Shown here in pieces: positions 32,806 through 44,430 of a stretch of DNA of 64,000 nucleotides; position 1 is the first letter of the stretch, and the number at the start of each line of letters is the position of its first letter. Both the position numbers and the translations under genes were made by a program. The notes beneath the pieces are model-generated. The model was not told where the DNA came from and ran no database searches. It saw only the letters and a list, made by a program, of their open reading frames with translations. The stretch lies in contig JAFFJZ010000044.1 in NCBI GenBank assembly GCA_018340375.1, forward strand, positions 186,001-250,000, read 5' to 3'. This DNA comes from Gonatopus flavifemur. Taxonomy: Eukaryota; Arthropoda; Insecta; Hymenoptera; Dryinidae.

Positions 32806-34005
32806 TAAGGTAACTGACCCCATTAGCGAACGCGACCCCTTTAGTGAACCTCGAGATAATAAAACCTCTTTGACGAACAAGAAGTGTTTACCTATTACGT
32901 GCTGTGAAGATTATTCCAATCTTCAAACATTATTGTTCGTGATGAATGTGAAAACAAATGGAAGAAAGAAAAATGTAATTAACGAAATGAATAAAGATTC
33001 ATGCCGAGTGTCACAACGAGCTTTGCCTTCGTGAATCTTACAAGGTGAGTTAAGGATGGACATTTTTTCAATTGTGCATTTTCATAGTATTAATGCGACC
33101 ATTGAACTATTTTATGTATCCAATCTATTGATATTATTGAAATGAGGATAATATAGGGTTATTTTCAATAGCTGTCAGTCGCTAACCTAGAAAATTGCGC
33201 GTTCAGAAATACACACACGAAAGTGATCGGTGAATCTATTACTGAACGAATAAACGTAACAATTCATATCATAGGTATCTACTCTAGGAAAATTTTTTCA
33301 TGAATTCTCATAATGCGCATAATTTTTCAATCAATCTATAAATTTCTCCAAGGATTGGAATAAACATGTAAAATTATAAACTCTACTTGAAATTCACAAT
33401 TTTTTTTGCCAAAGTAACTCAAGCAACAACAGAAGTTCAAAGTATATATGAAATAAAAACGTTGGTAGAATTTGAGAATGAGATACGAAGAACATATCAT
33501 GAAAGTTCATAGAATATACGAATGAGACTGTTTGAAATATACTCAGAACGTACATAGTACATTTGAAATGTATGATATTCATTCAATCGACGTTCGACTG
33601 ACGTCCCGTCATATATTCGATTACATACGTTCGATGAATATGCATAGCACCTATGAAAAGGTCTCATTAGAATGTGCACAGAATATATTTCGAATATCAT
33701 CAGGAAAGTGATAATAACTCATCTGAGCAGCCTCAGATTCTACGCGTTCAGTAATGGGATCAATCAGCGTTCACTAATTCATGCGACCCGTTCACTAATG
33801 GGGGTATTGTTAACATTTCATTAATTTAATTATTTTTATTGTTATGACTTAGAAAATGAATAAAAAATCACCGTAAGAGAAAATTGAAATGCTCAATCTA
33901 CCTTATTGACTCGTGGAAATTCATTTTAAAGAAATTATTCATGAAATAATTTATATTTAGAGCGCTTGTGTTCTTCAATGTTCACTAATGGGGTCAGTGA
34001 CCTTA
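32806..34005. mobile_element. Non-autonomous TIR element, 1.2 kb
   Basis: TIRs TAAGGTAACTGACCCCATTA (left) and TAAGGTCACTGACCCCATTA (right, read inward), continuing GCGAAC / GTGAAC. CCCGTTCACTAATGGGGGT near 33785 is a subterminal copy. The flanks could be TTAA / TTAT, so a piggyBac-type target is possible but not proven. No transposase frame; 33390-33710 has AT-rich words such as CATAGAATATACGA and CACAGAATATATTTC. Confidence 0.65.
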
Positions 34006-34404
34006 TACTCTTATCCCGAAAAACAAGCAGATCGGAAGGTATTTTGCTAGGCTCAGCTCATAGAGCGAGAAGAAGATACGAAATCAGGATTTATACCGCG
34101 TACTCATCTGGGCCTGGCTCCAGTCTTTCCATCGTTCTTACAGTTTTTCCTCCATTTTTTTCCACAATCGTTTTACTCCTTTCTACACTTCGTCTTCGTG
34201 AAACCATGAAACACCATTAATGCATGAAGAGTCCGAATGCATAGAGAGGATACAGTTCGCTCTCTGAATAGTGCCGCAGACCTCTTTCTCGCTCAAATGC
34301 AAATAAGTAGTGTCCAGTTAGTTCATATTCCTCATTGCTTTTCATTTTCTGAGGGTCACCAAACTCAAATTAATATTTTGACAGTTGTGAATTTTAAATA
34401 CGGC
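34006..34404. other. No gene recognised
   Basis: Spacer between two TIR elements. An 84-codon frame starting upstream shows no recognisable feature. Confidence 0.35.
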
Positions 34405-35094
34405 ATATGGGGCATTCCACGTCAGATCGGCCGAAAAAAAGTGACATGTTTCCGATTTAGACCAAATTTGGTGGGATGAAAGAGGTGCTCGAACAAAGAC
34501 AAAACCCCAAATATTAGCCTTTTTCATGCAGTTTTATGGATTTTACAGTACAAACGAACAAAAATCACATGTTTATTCATTTTCTATTATCTCAACAGGG
34601 AGATGGAATACAATTCTAGAAAAATTCACACATCTGCTCAACTAAAGTCTCTTTTTGGGGAAATTTTTGAAAAATTTTTTTTCCCAAAATTTTTTGGAAA
34701 AAAAATTATTTTTCTCAAGGAAGTCAATTTATCTCGCAAGGCCCGGTCTTCGATTTTTTCGAAAAAAATATATGTTGTAGCTGCATTCTTCACGAACATT
34801 TTTCATGTTTGAAATTCAAGGACCCTTCAAAATTGTGGAAGTTATGAACGTTTTAGTGAAGCAACTCGCGTTATGGCATGATTTTGCGCGAGACTGGAAT
34901 TTCACAGTGCGAGGAACTTATACAATTTTTTGCTTGGTTGTCGATAATCATTTTGCAACCATTTTTTCTCAGTTTGTTATTGTGTAAATTATTATTTGAG
35001 GATATAACAATAGAATTTTATAACTACCAAGTACGTTATTGACACAAATGTGAGTTGCAATAAAGAAGTTTTTTCTGGGTTTCTTCTTCGCAGC

Positions 35095-35560
35095 CATCAC
35101 TATTTTTAATCAAGACATGATATGATAAGTCATTCCTGGGAGTTCTCATGAGTTTTGCTCACACAGATGAAACTGCTTTATTGCAGCGATCGTTTCATTT
35201 CGGAGTCCTTTTCCGGTTTGTGCGTCAGGCACAGAAAGTACTCCCTTTTCTTCTCTCAATTTTATCGCTTGATTGACCATGTATTTAGAGCAGTGAAATC
35301 GTTTTATCATATCAGTAAATTTGAACAAAGATGGCAAAGATGTTGAAATTCGGAACTTATCGTCTCTGAAGAGGTCACAGTTTATTTCAATAATCAAATT
35401 ATCGAATCACAAGTAGCCGTACGTACATAATTACGGGAAGTATTGGGATTCGATACATTTCCATTTCATGTAATTATCGTTCAACAATATTTGAAGTCTT
35501 CAACTTCCAAATATCACCGGAATGTATTTTCGGCCTGGAACTTTTCTTGGTACGTGGTCA
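35095..35560 (-). pseudogene. Inverted fragment of the TIR-element transposase
   Basis: The minus strand encodes FRDDKFRISTSLPSLFKFTD, then CSKYMVNQAIKLREEKGVLS, nearly the same as the plus-strand exon at 42721. It stops at about 35146 and jumps directly to 3' untranslated sequence, so the downstream exons are deleted. It is part of the inverted 3'-end copy forming the left end of the composite. Confidence 0.75.
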
Positions 35561-35831
35561 TGACTTCTTCGTGCATTTAAAATGTTCCACTCGGCTGCAA
35601 TACGATCAACTTCAGTTTATTTAGATAACCATCAACTTGTATTCGGTTGATTTCAATTGTTGTTACGCGTTATTCATATGTCGATGCGACTGAGGTTAGT
35701 CTGTTTAGATCACAATCAATTTGTGTCCGGCTGATGTTTGTTCTTGTTCAAAAGTTGTGTGGAAACCTTTGAATTTTCATAGCGGATTTTCGTTCAGTAT
35801 TCAAATTATTCGACTTTACTTATGAATCGAT

Positions 35832-36278
35832 ATGAGTCCGCCAAAGAAAAAGCTTTGCTAGAATCCATTCGGAACCTGCAGTGGCCGTAAGTTCTCGTAT
35901 ATCAGTAGTCTTTTCTTACGCGTTCAACTTTCCAATTGTTGAGTAATGCTCTTTTGCATTATTGATGTAGCACTTTTGAGCTCGCTCCACTATTGTTGTG
36001 ATCTCTTTCCTCTTTTGAAGGTGGTGTAAAAGACTTGAGAAGATTATCGGAAGAAAATCAACAGAAATTTGAATCAGTACCTGATAATGCAGTAGTTTGC
36101 ACGAGATGTCGGATGAAAGTTAATGGGGTCCAGCCAGAACAAGCCCCCCAATCAGACTTGGATTATGCTCGTCGGACAACGACGATAAAACAGAACAATT
36201 CACAGAACAGAGTGTACGTGAACAAAAACTCAATACTGCACTTGCTGCTTTAGATGAGAGCCGAATTGACGATAGCAA
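35832..36278 (+). pseudogene. 5' exons of the TIR-element protein
   Basis: Exon A: ATG at 35832 (MSPPKKKLC, basic, then an in-frame TAG; the reading resumes as NPFGTCSG) with donor GTAAGT at 35887. Exon B: acceptor TTTTGAAG| at 36020, reading GVKDLRRLSEENQQKFESVP, then a CxxC motif (VCTRCRM), one frameshift near 36165, then SVREQKLNTALAALDES and donor GTATGT at 36279. The cysteine pair and order (basic start, CxxC, then the long core downstream) fit the protein continued at 42394. Broken by one stop and one shift. Confidence 0.55.
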
Positions 36279-36420
36279 GTATGTAAATGCATTACATTTT
36301 CGATTCCATTGAGAAACTCTCCTTATGCGCGGGGAGATATATATGATTAATGTAACTAAAAGGTTGTGCCGTTTCGTTATGACCATAACGCGTTGATACA
36401 TGAGGATATCGATAACTGAA

Positions 36421-36500
36421 GAATTAACCCCCAATTAATGCCTCGCGCTCGTCGTAAAATCAAGGTTCGTTTCTAACTAGTTGGGGAACGCGGGTCACAG
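36421..36500 (-). repeat. LTR-like fragment (inverted relative of 26089-26170)
   Basis: The reverse strand starts TGTGACCCGCGTTCCCCAA and continues about 75 bp with similarity to the 26-kb copy. It lies at the left edge of foreign DNA inserted in the transposon intron. 36501-37230 has no recognised gene but is GC-richer than its surroundings. Confidence 0.4.
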
Positions 36501-38228
36501 ATTATCAAGTGCAAGTAAACGAAACATATTATAAAGTTTGAACAAGATATTCATTCTAATTACTATTCACAAATCGAACTGATCAAAGGATCTCGTGAAA
36601 TATGAACATAAATCCAACTTAAAACTGATTACAACATGAACAATAAATCAAAGTGTGGACAATCTCCACAGCTTCAAGCAAACTAGACTCAATTTACACT
36701 CTTGGGCTACGTAGTCGGTGCTTTAATTCTAAGCCTACTACGTGTGCACACGGAAAGTCTGTCAGTCATTCGTATTACCGAGTATATCGTTATTTTGGAT
36801 GGATCCAACGGAAAGTGACGCGCTAATGGACGGTTCCGAGTGGAAGGTACCCCCGTTGGTCCGTTCGTGACGTGAAAAATAATAATCCTAAGGATTATTT
36901 TACATACGCGGAGTCGCGATTTGTGATTGGTCGAAATTATCTTGACCTGAGGGTAGGCTCTAATAGGAATTCCCGATGGGTTGGACTCAAACGTGTGTTA
37001 TTTCCTATGTCCCATGGGGCCGTGAGTGGTTGACTCAATGGGAGAAGCCGTCAGAATGTGGCTCTAACTAACCCTTGGTGGCCGTGAGAGAGTGGCCCTA
37101 TGGCCCGAAGATGACTATTATCGTCTTCGTCCAGAAATTGCACTAACCCTCTTTGACTCTTCAGCAGTGGTTTATTGCCGGCTACTGCCCCCCGTTCCCT
37201 AAGCAACCTAGCTAAGGAATCGGGTGCAGTGATGCCAGCATTTGGTCGACCGAGTCGATTTACCCTCTCCATCTGACCATTTCTCGTCCCCACCATTCCA
37301 GCCGGGAGTACGCACACATTGAAACCCGTATTCATGTGATTCGGAACCGGTCGGTTCACTTCGAGTCAGCTCGGACAATCGAGAGAGAACCAACTATCCG
37401 TCGGTCTTTGTCTTCTCAATATGTTTCACGATCGGCTAACTCCGTGCAAGATCGGAAAAAATTTAAAGCCCACGCGGTTGACTTACCGAAAAGTTTCACC
37501 GCTTTTTCTTTTCCAAGCGACAATTTTATTGTAATCAGTATCGAACTGACTTACCCGGCACCCAGGGCAATTCTCGGCCGGGGCCCTTCGATATTTTTTT
37601 CGTTTTTTTTTCAAATCAAGAGCCAGTTCAATACTGATTATTAAATTATCACGATGAAATCTAAATTTGATGCATAGCATCATTCAATTGAATTAAAATC
37701 GAATATGAGTAAATAATTTTTCAATTATTATTTATTTTTCATAAGTTTTATAAGATTATTGGTTATTCTTATGACTGATTATGAAGCTTTCAAGAACTCC
37801 GATATGTATTGTATAAAAACTTTCTAATAGTTGCGTATTTCTAATCATTATTTTGAATCTTGATGATTTTTCAATGAATTCCATTAGAATTGTCAATCAA
37901 TCGATGGTTGAAAAATTCTAAGATAGTTTGGGGATCTATGATAAATGTCCTGCGATGAATTCCATAATTTTCCCTGATAAATTAATTTTCAGAGATCACT
38001 ATGATATTACAGTAATGAGGATAATCAAATCAACATCGATTATCAGATGTTGATCAACATCAAAATAATAAGACTGAATATTCAATTGATTGAGTGCAAA
38101 TTATTTTCAATGGACTGAATAATTAGATTTGAGCATTCAAATAGATATTTCATCATTTCACGCATTATCAGTCTCTTTCCTTCGCTGCATTACTTCATAG
38201 ACGTAATATGTGGATCGAAATATTACAA

Positions 38229-38299
38229 GACCCCATAGCCTAGCGGCAAAAGACATGTTTGTTGCGGAAGAACGGTCGGGTTCGATTCTGTGTGGAGAC
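38229..38299 (+). other. tRNA-like segment with A and B boxes (left arm)
   Basis: Contains a perfect A-box match TAGCCTAGCGG and a near B box GGTTCGATTCT at the right spacing. Five of seven acceptor pairs can form between GACCCCA and TGGAGAC, but the D, anticodon and T stems fold poorly and no anticodon can be named. I read it as a tRNA-derived relic or Pol III promoter, not a functional tRNA. Confidence 0.5.
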
Positions 38300-38404
38300 A
38301 TTTCATTTTTTTTTGTCATCTCTCTGGTGAATAATTAAATTTCACATCCGATTATTTTGACACGTACTTCTTTTTTACACAATGACGGAATTTCTTTTTA
38401 CTGT

Positions 38405-38990
38405 GTAGACCGATCGATGCAGAATCTTCTGAAATGAGGAATTAATAGCACTTCAGAGGAACGTTTTTGAAGAAGTGTACTTGCAAATTCCATCAATTCC
38501 TGTGACGAATTGATGACAAAATTTCAAAAATTTGTGTCCATCGAATAAAGACCGATCGATTCGAAATCTAATGAAATGAAAAATCAAATCACTTCGGAGG
38601 AACGTTTTTGAAAAAGTATACTTGCAAATTCCATCAAACCCTTTGACGAATTGATAGCAAAATTTCGAAACTTTGTCTCCGTGGAATATAGACTGATCGA
38701 TTCGAAATCTTCTGAAAAGAAAAACAATGAATATCACTTCGAAGGAACGTTTTCAAAAGAGTGTACTTGCAAATTCCATCAATTCCTGTGACAAATTGAT
38801 GGAAACATTTCAGAAACTTGTGTCCATCGAATAAAGACCGATCGATTTGCAATCTACTGAAATGAAAAATGAAATCACTTCGGAGGAATGTTTTTCAAAA
38901 AGTATACTTGCAAATTCCATCAAACCCTTTGACGAATTGATAAAAAAATTTCGGAACTTTGTCTCCGTGGAATATAGACCGATCGATTCT
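38405..38990 (-). repeat. 141-bp (47-codon) tandem repeat, four units
   Basis: The AACGTTTTT-type landmark recurs at 38460, 38601, 38746 and 38887 (steps 141, 145 and 141). The first step is exactly 47 codons, so the minus strand reads through two units in one frame with repeated FRIDRSLFDGHKF and HQFVTGIDGICKY blocks. Two inverted units occur in the other arm at about 39590-39860. Coding is unproven; the open frame may be a by-product of the unit length. Confidence 0.75.
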
Positions 38991-39869
38991 GGATCTCCCC
39001 ACGGAAAGCAATGGATTCTAAGGAGTATGACAAATATCATGAAGGCTGGAATATTTCATAATATATTTTCAAGTATGAGGACAAGTATCTAGATTATAAG
39101 TGTTATGAGTACAAGTATCCATTTATGATGAAGGTGTTTGTTTTGGGGTAGATGGTACCGTCAACCAGTAATATATCAATATAATAACAGCAAGGAAAAA
39201 AAGTTAGTTCCTATTATAATATAAGATTATTACAATTACTATCTTCAGTTGCTTGAATTGAGAAAAGAATAATATGAAATCGGAAAAAAAGATATTCCTC
39301 AGGACATGAACCCGCCAAGATACCACACGAAGAATCCTTTTTCAAGAGCGAGAATGGAACTCTTCAAGAATTCTTTTCGAACTAGTGAATTCATATAGAG
39401 CTCTGGAGTTGACAGTACCATCTACCCCAAAACAAACACCTTCATCATAAATGGATACTCGTACTTAAAACACTTATAATCTAGATACTTATCCTCATAC
39501 TCGAAAATATATTATGAAATATTCCAGCCTTCATCATATTTGTCATACTCCTCAGAATCCATTGCTCTGCGTGAGGGGATTCAGAATCGATCGGTCTATA
39601 TTCCACGGAGACAAAGTTTCGAAATTTTTTCATCAATTCGTCAAAGGGTTTGATGGAATTTTTTCAAAAACGTTCCTCCGAAGTGATTCGATTTTTCATT
39701 TCATTAGATTTCGAATCGATCGGTCTTTATTCGATGGACACAAATTTTGGAAATTTTTTCATCAATTCGTCACAGGAATTGATGGAATTCGCAAGTACAC
39801 TTCTTCAAAAACGTTCCTCTGAAGTGCTATTCATTTCTCATTTCAGAAGATTCTGCATCGATCGGTCTA

Positions 39870-40131
39870 CACAGTAAAAAGAAATTCCGTCATTGTGTAA
39901 AAAAGGAGTACGTGTCAAAATTCAAGTGTTGAATATTTAACACTTTTGTGTGTTCATTTAACACACTGATCAAATGCTGTTCGATCGATTCATTTTCAAC
40001 ACATTAAAATGTTATTCGAGTTCAAATTAACACTTTGTGAGTGTCACTCTGGAATCAACACACGTTGAATGTGAAGGAAAATGGTTGACATTCGCTTGTG
40101 TGTTGAATTTGACGAAAGATTTTTCACTGTG
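39870..40131. repeat. Foldback element, CACAGTGAAAAA type, within the right palindrome arm
   Basis: Ends CACAGTAAAAAG and, reverse-complemented, CACAGTGAAAAATC, each bordered by TA. The interior reiterates TTAACAC, GTGTTGAA and TCAACACA. The left palindrome arm has only its first about 50 bp, so that arm has probably lost the rest with some flank. Confidence 0.6.
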
Positions 40132-40314
40132 TATATCTCATGGACACGAATATTTGGGAAATTTCCAATCGACTCGGACCTGTACTTGGTCGAATCCGCA
40201 AGTGCATTCCGAAAGATCAGGATTATTGATAACATGACGATGTAATGACATAAAAAATAATAATCGGATGTGAAATTTAATTATTTACCAGAGAGATGAC
40301 AAAAAAAATGAAAT

Positions 40315-40385
40315 GTCTCCACACAGAATCGAACCCGACCGTTCTTCCGCAAGAAACATGTCTTTTGCCGCTAGGCTATGGGGTC
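40315..40385 (-). other. tRNA-like segment (right arm copy)
   Basis: Mirror copy of 38229-38299 on the minus strand; the visible difference is TTTCTTGCGG in place of TTTGTTGCGG. Same intact A box and B box core. Confidence 0.5.
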
Positions 40386-41641
40386 TTGTAATATTTCGAT
40401 CCACATATTACGTCTATTAAGTAATGCAGCGAAGGAAAGAGACTGATAATGCGTGAAATGATGAAATATCTATTTGAATGCTCAAATCTAATTATTTAGT
40501 CCATTGAAAATAATTTGCACTCAATCAATTGAATATTCAGTCTTATTATTTTGATGTTGATCAACATCTGATAATCGATGTTGATTTGATTATCCTCATT
40601 ACTGGAATATCATAGTGATCTCTGAAAATTAATTTATCAGGGAAAATTATGGAATTCATCGCAGGACATTTATCATAGATCCCCAAACTATCTTAGAATT
40701 TTTCAACCATCGATTGATTGACAATTCTAATGAAATTCATTGAAAAATCATCAAGATTTAAAATAATGATTAGAAATACGCAACTATTAGAAAATTTTTA
40801 TACAATACATATAGGAGTTCTTGAAAGCTTCATAATCAGTCATAAGAATAACCAATAATCTTATAAAATTTATGAAAAATAAATAATAATTGAAAAATTA
40901 TTTACTCATATTCGATTTTAATTCAATTAAATGATGCTATGCATCAAATTTATATTCCATCGTGATAATTTAATAATCAGTATTGAACTGGCTCTTGATT
41001 TGAAAAAAAAACGAAAAAAATATCGAAGGGCCCCGGCCGAGAATTGCCCGGGGTGCCGGGTAAGTCAGTTCGATACTGATTACAATAAAATTGTCGCTTG
41101 AAAAAGAAAAAGCGGTGAAACTTTTCGGTAAGTCGACCGCGTGGGCTTTAAATTTTTTCCGATCTTGCACGGAGTTAGCCGATCGTAAAAAATATTGAGA
41201 AGACCGACGGATAGTTGGTTCTCTCTCGATTGTCCGAGCTGACTCGAAGTGAACCGACCGGTTCCGAATCACATGAATACGGGTTTCAATGTGTGCGTAC
41301 TCCCGGCTGGAATGGTGGGGACGAGAAATGGTCAGATGGAGAGGGTAAATCGACTCGGTCGACCAAATGCTGGCATCACTGATCGGGTGCAAGCACACGA
41401 CCCGACTGCTTTTTATCTCTGATCTCGGTAGAGCGGTCTCTCTCACCTTTTAGATCTCCCTGTTCAAGCAGGCTTGATCGAGATAGAAGAGTGCTGATTC
41501 TCGCTTCAGCACCCCCTTTTATTCCCTGATTGAGTTCTTCGCTACCGCGCGCAACTCGTCTGCCGCCTATCGGTTACGCGGCGAAACACTCCCGCTCGAG
41601 TATCGCATCCGCATCGATCTTCGATGTCCGATACTTCTTAC

Positions 41642-42050
41642 TAGAGAGCCTCAAGGAAGAGAGTCGCCAACTTGCTGTGCTCTGATTGGCGTAATCGCGA
41701 ACAACTCTGTACGGAGTCGCCAAATTGAAAATTTGACGTCACCGCAATGTTGTAGTTTACAATTTGTTTTAGGCTGTCATAACCATAACATCAGCAATCA
41801 GTCATACCGATGTTATTCGACTTTGAATGTGAATAAAAATGAATTTGCAGGTTGCAAAACGAAATGAAGCTCACAATTCGCTATAACTGATGTGTGGTGA
41901 TTTTATCGTTATGACATCCGGGAACAAATCGTCAACGACAATACTGCGATGACGTCAAATTTTCAATATGGCGTCTCCCTTAAAGAGCTCTTCGCGATTA
42001 CGCCAATCAGAGCACAGCAAGTTGGTGACTCTCTCCCTTGAGGCTCTCTA
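41642..42050. mobile_element. hAT-like MITE, 409 bp, 8-bp target duplication
   Basis: TIRs TAGAGAGCCTCAAGGAAGAG and TAGAGAGCCTCAAGGGAGAG read inward, with arms continuing through TCGCCAACTTGCTGTGCTCT / TCACCAACTTGCTGTGCTCT to GCGTAATCGCGAA. CTTCTTAC borders both ends exactly (41634-41641, 42051-42058). A TAGAG start with an 8-bp duplication suits hAT. The middle is non-coding. Confidence 0.88.
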
Positions 42051-42393
42051 CTTCTTACGAACTCACCACGCACATGCGCGGTGCGTATAGCCTATATCCA
42101 AGATGGATGACAGGGTTTGTTCACAACCTGTCATCACTCGTTCGAAGTGTCTTGTCAGGTTAACGCTACATAGACGAACTCGTTACTTGATGTGGATTTA
42201 AGCGAGTTCGTCACAAGGTCTCAAGCAAATATTCTTAGAGGAATGAATCAACTTCGAGTTTTTGATTGAATCAATCAAATTTTCAGTAGATCCCATTGAG
42301 AATGTTCAGTTGAGACGTTCTAGTTACAGTAACTATATAAATTTCTCTCAGTATAATCATTACTATCTATTAATAATTTCTTCATCTCGATAG

Positions 42394-44430
42394 ACTTTTT
42401 GAAAAAAATATGTGACTGAAAAAGTAAAACCTGCACAAGCAACCATCAAGCAAAAATTCGAAGAAATCACAAATGTGACAACTGCTATCGACAATGACGA
42501 TGAAGTGAAAGCTTACGAAGAAGTCATGACCACGTACCAAGAAAAGTTCGAGGCCGAAAATACACCGCGGTAATATTTCGAAGTTGAAAACTTCAAATAT
42601 TGTTGAACGATAATTACATGGAATGGAAATGTATCGAATCCCAATACTTCCCTTAATAAGTACGTACGGCCACTTGTGATTCGGTAGTTCGATTGATGAA
42701 ATGAACTGTGACTATTTCAGAGACGATAAGTTCCGAATTTCGACGACTTTGCCATCTTTTCTCAAAGTTACTGATATAAAAAAACAATTTAACTGCTCTA
42801 AATACATGGTCAATCAAGCGATAAAATTAAGAAATGAAAAGGGAGTACTTTCTGTGCCTGACACACGAATCGGAAAAGGACTCCCAGATGACACGATCGC
42901 TGCAATAAAGCAGTTTTATCTATGTGAGCAAAACTCAAGAGAACTCCCAGGAATGAAAGATCATGTCTTGATTAGAAATAGTGATGGCTTCGAAGAAAAA
43001 ACCCAGAAAAGACTTCTTTATTGCAACTTACAAGAATTATACCAGTGCTGCAAATTTGAGTTTCCAGATTTGCGAGTTGGATTGTCCAAATTTGCTGAAC
43101 TTCGGCCAACCGAATGCATTTTGGCAGGGACTAGTGGGACTCACACTGTATGCGTTTGCATTATCCATTAACATGTTAAACTGATGATCGAAGGTAAATT
43201 ATACATACTTTTGAACAGCGGGAACTTCGAATTACTTCTAAGCAACATTCTACTAAAAAATTCATTTTCAGGTTGCAACTTGAGTCATTTGACTGAAACT
43301 TGGGACATTCCTATTCATGGGAGAAACGCATACAAATTGCTCATTCAATACTTGTTGCGTTCAGTACCAAGTAGTGAATGTTACGAAGGTCAATGCAAAT
43401 CGTGCCCGGACAAAAATATTTCATGCAATACATTGATTGAAACTTTTGATAATGCAGAGATTGATAAGATTACTTACAAACAATGGATTTCCACCCATGG
43501 GTAACCTTTTTCTCACATTGAAACGAAGTTATTAATTCTTGTCATGACGTATCTCAATTATCATAATTTGAATTGAGATCCACTTTGAAAAATATAACTG
43601 ACAGTAAGGGAGAATTTATTTCGTCGCTCGTGGAGAAATTGACGAAATTAAAATTACATGATTTCGTTGCTACGGAACAATCTCGTAATTTCAAAAATAT
43701 TAAAAAAAATTCACAACCAGGCGAATTTGTGGCGACGCTTGATTTTTCAGAAAACTTCGCATTTGTCGTACAAGAAGCCGTTCAAGGGTTTCATTGGAAT
43801 AATAATCAAGCGACAGTTCACCCATTCGTCATATACTATCATGATATTTCGACCAATAAGATCTAGCATCTATTCTACGTTGGAATATCGGATTGTCTCA
43901 AGCATGATACTATTGCTGTGTTCAGGTTCCAGAAAAAACTGATCCAGTTTCTAAAAGAAAAGTCTGCAGCCGTTAGAAGAATCATCTATTTTTCCGATGG
44001 TGCACCACAGCAGTATAAAAATAAGAACAATTTTTGTAATTTAAGTCATCATAAAAAAGATTTTGAAGTAGAAGCAGAGTGGAACTTTTTCGCTACTACT
44101 CATGGGAAAGGAGCTTGCGATGGCGTTGGTGGGACATGAAAACGCCTAGCATGACGATACTGCCTACAGAGAGGGACAAAAAATGAGATTCTAATAGCTG
44201 CGAAACTATATGAGTGGGCTTCAGATAGTTTAAAAATGATCATCTATGCTTTTGTTCTCCGGGCGACTACAAAGTTGCAAATGAGTATTTGAAAACTAGG
44301 CATGAAAAGTGCAAAACAGTGAAAGGAACACTGTCGTTCCATCACGCATCCCCGATCCGTGAAAATGTTGTTGCATTCAAGACTACTTCGAATGATGTAA
44401 AATCAACAATAAAGAAATTGTAACGTCAAA
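42394..44430 (+). pseudogene. Core exons of the TIR-element transposase-like protein
   Basis: Exons inferred from splice sites: 42394-42569 (AQATIKQKFEEITNVTTAID ... EVMTTYQEKFEAENT), 42721-43193 (helical DNA-binding-like CSKYMVNQAIKL; GLSKFAELRPTECILAGTSG; THTVCVC), 43272-43500 (LTETWDIPIHGRN; cysteines in CYEGQCKSCPDKNISC; ITYKQWIST), and 43578 onward (TLDFSENFAFVVQEAVQGFH; IYFSDGAPQQYKN; EWNFFATTHGKGACDGVGGT). The acidic residues in LDFSEN and FSDGA followed by EW could be an RNase-H-type catalytic set; that is inference. I know this family only as a transposon-linked protein of cnidarians and insects, with no superfamily name I can defend. Stops at about 43169, 43864 and 44138 and a later frameshift inactivate it. 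Confidence 0.7.

Larger units (their letters stand above)
37231..41384. repeat. 4.15-kb palindrome: about 1.93- and 1.98-kb arms, 243-bp spacer
   Basis: The left arm (37231-39164) and right arm (39408-41384) are reverse complements, from TGATGCCAGCATTTGGTCGA / TCGACCAAATGCTGGCATCA outside to GATGGTACCGTCAAC / GTTGACAGTACCATC inside. They differ by copy number of a 141-bp tandem repeat (four units left, two right) and by about 336 bp present only in the right arm (39921-40256). Within the arms lie a tRNA-like segment and AT-rich sequence; there is no conventional gene. The central spacer is unique. Confidence 0.9.

Noticed and set aside
37051..37683. 100-codon frames near the palindrome edge, mirrored at 40970-41446
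   Set aside because: They are the same DNA in two orientations with no family match and no splice support; treated as chance frames in the palindrome.
38229..38299. Functional tRNA gene
   Set aside because: A and B boxes are good but the D, anticodon and T stems do not fold and the anticodon cannot be placed.
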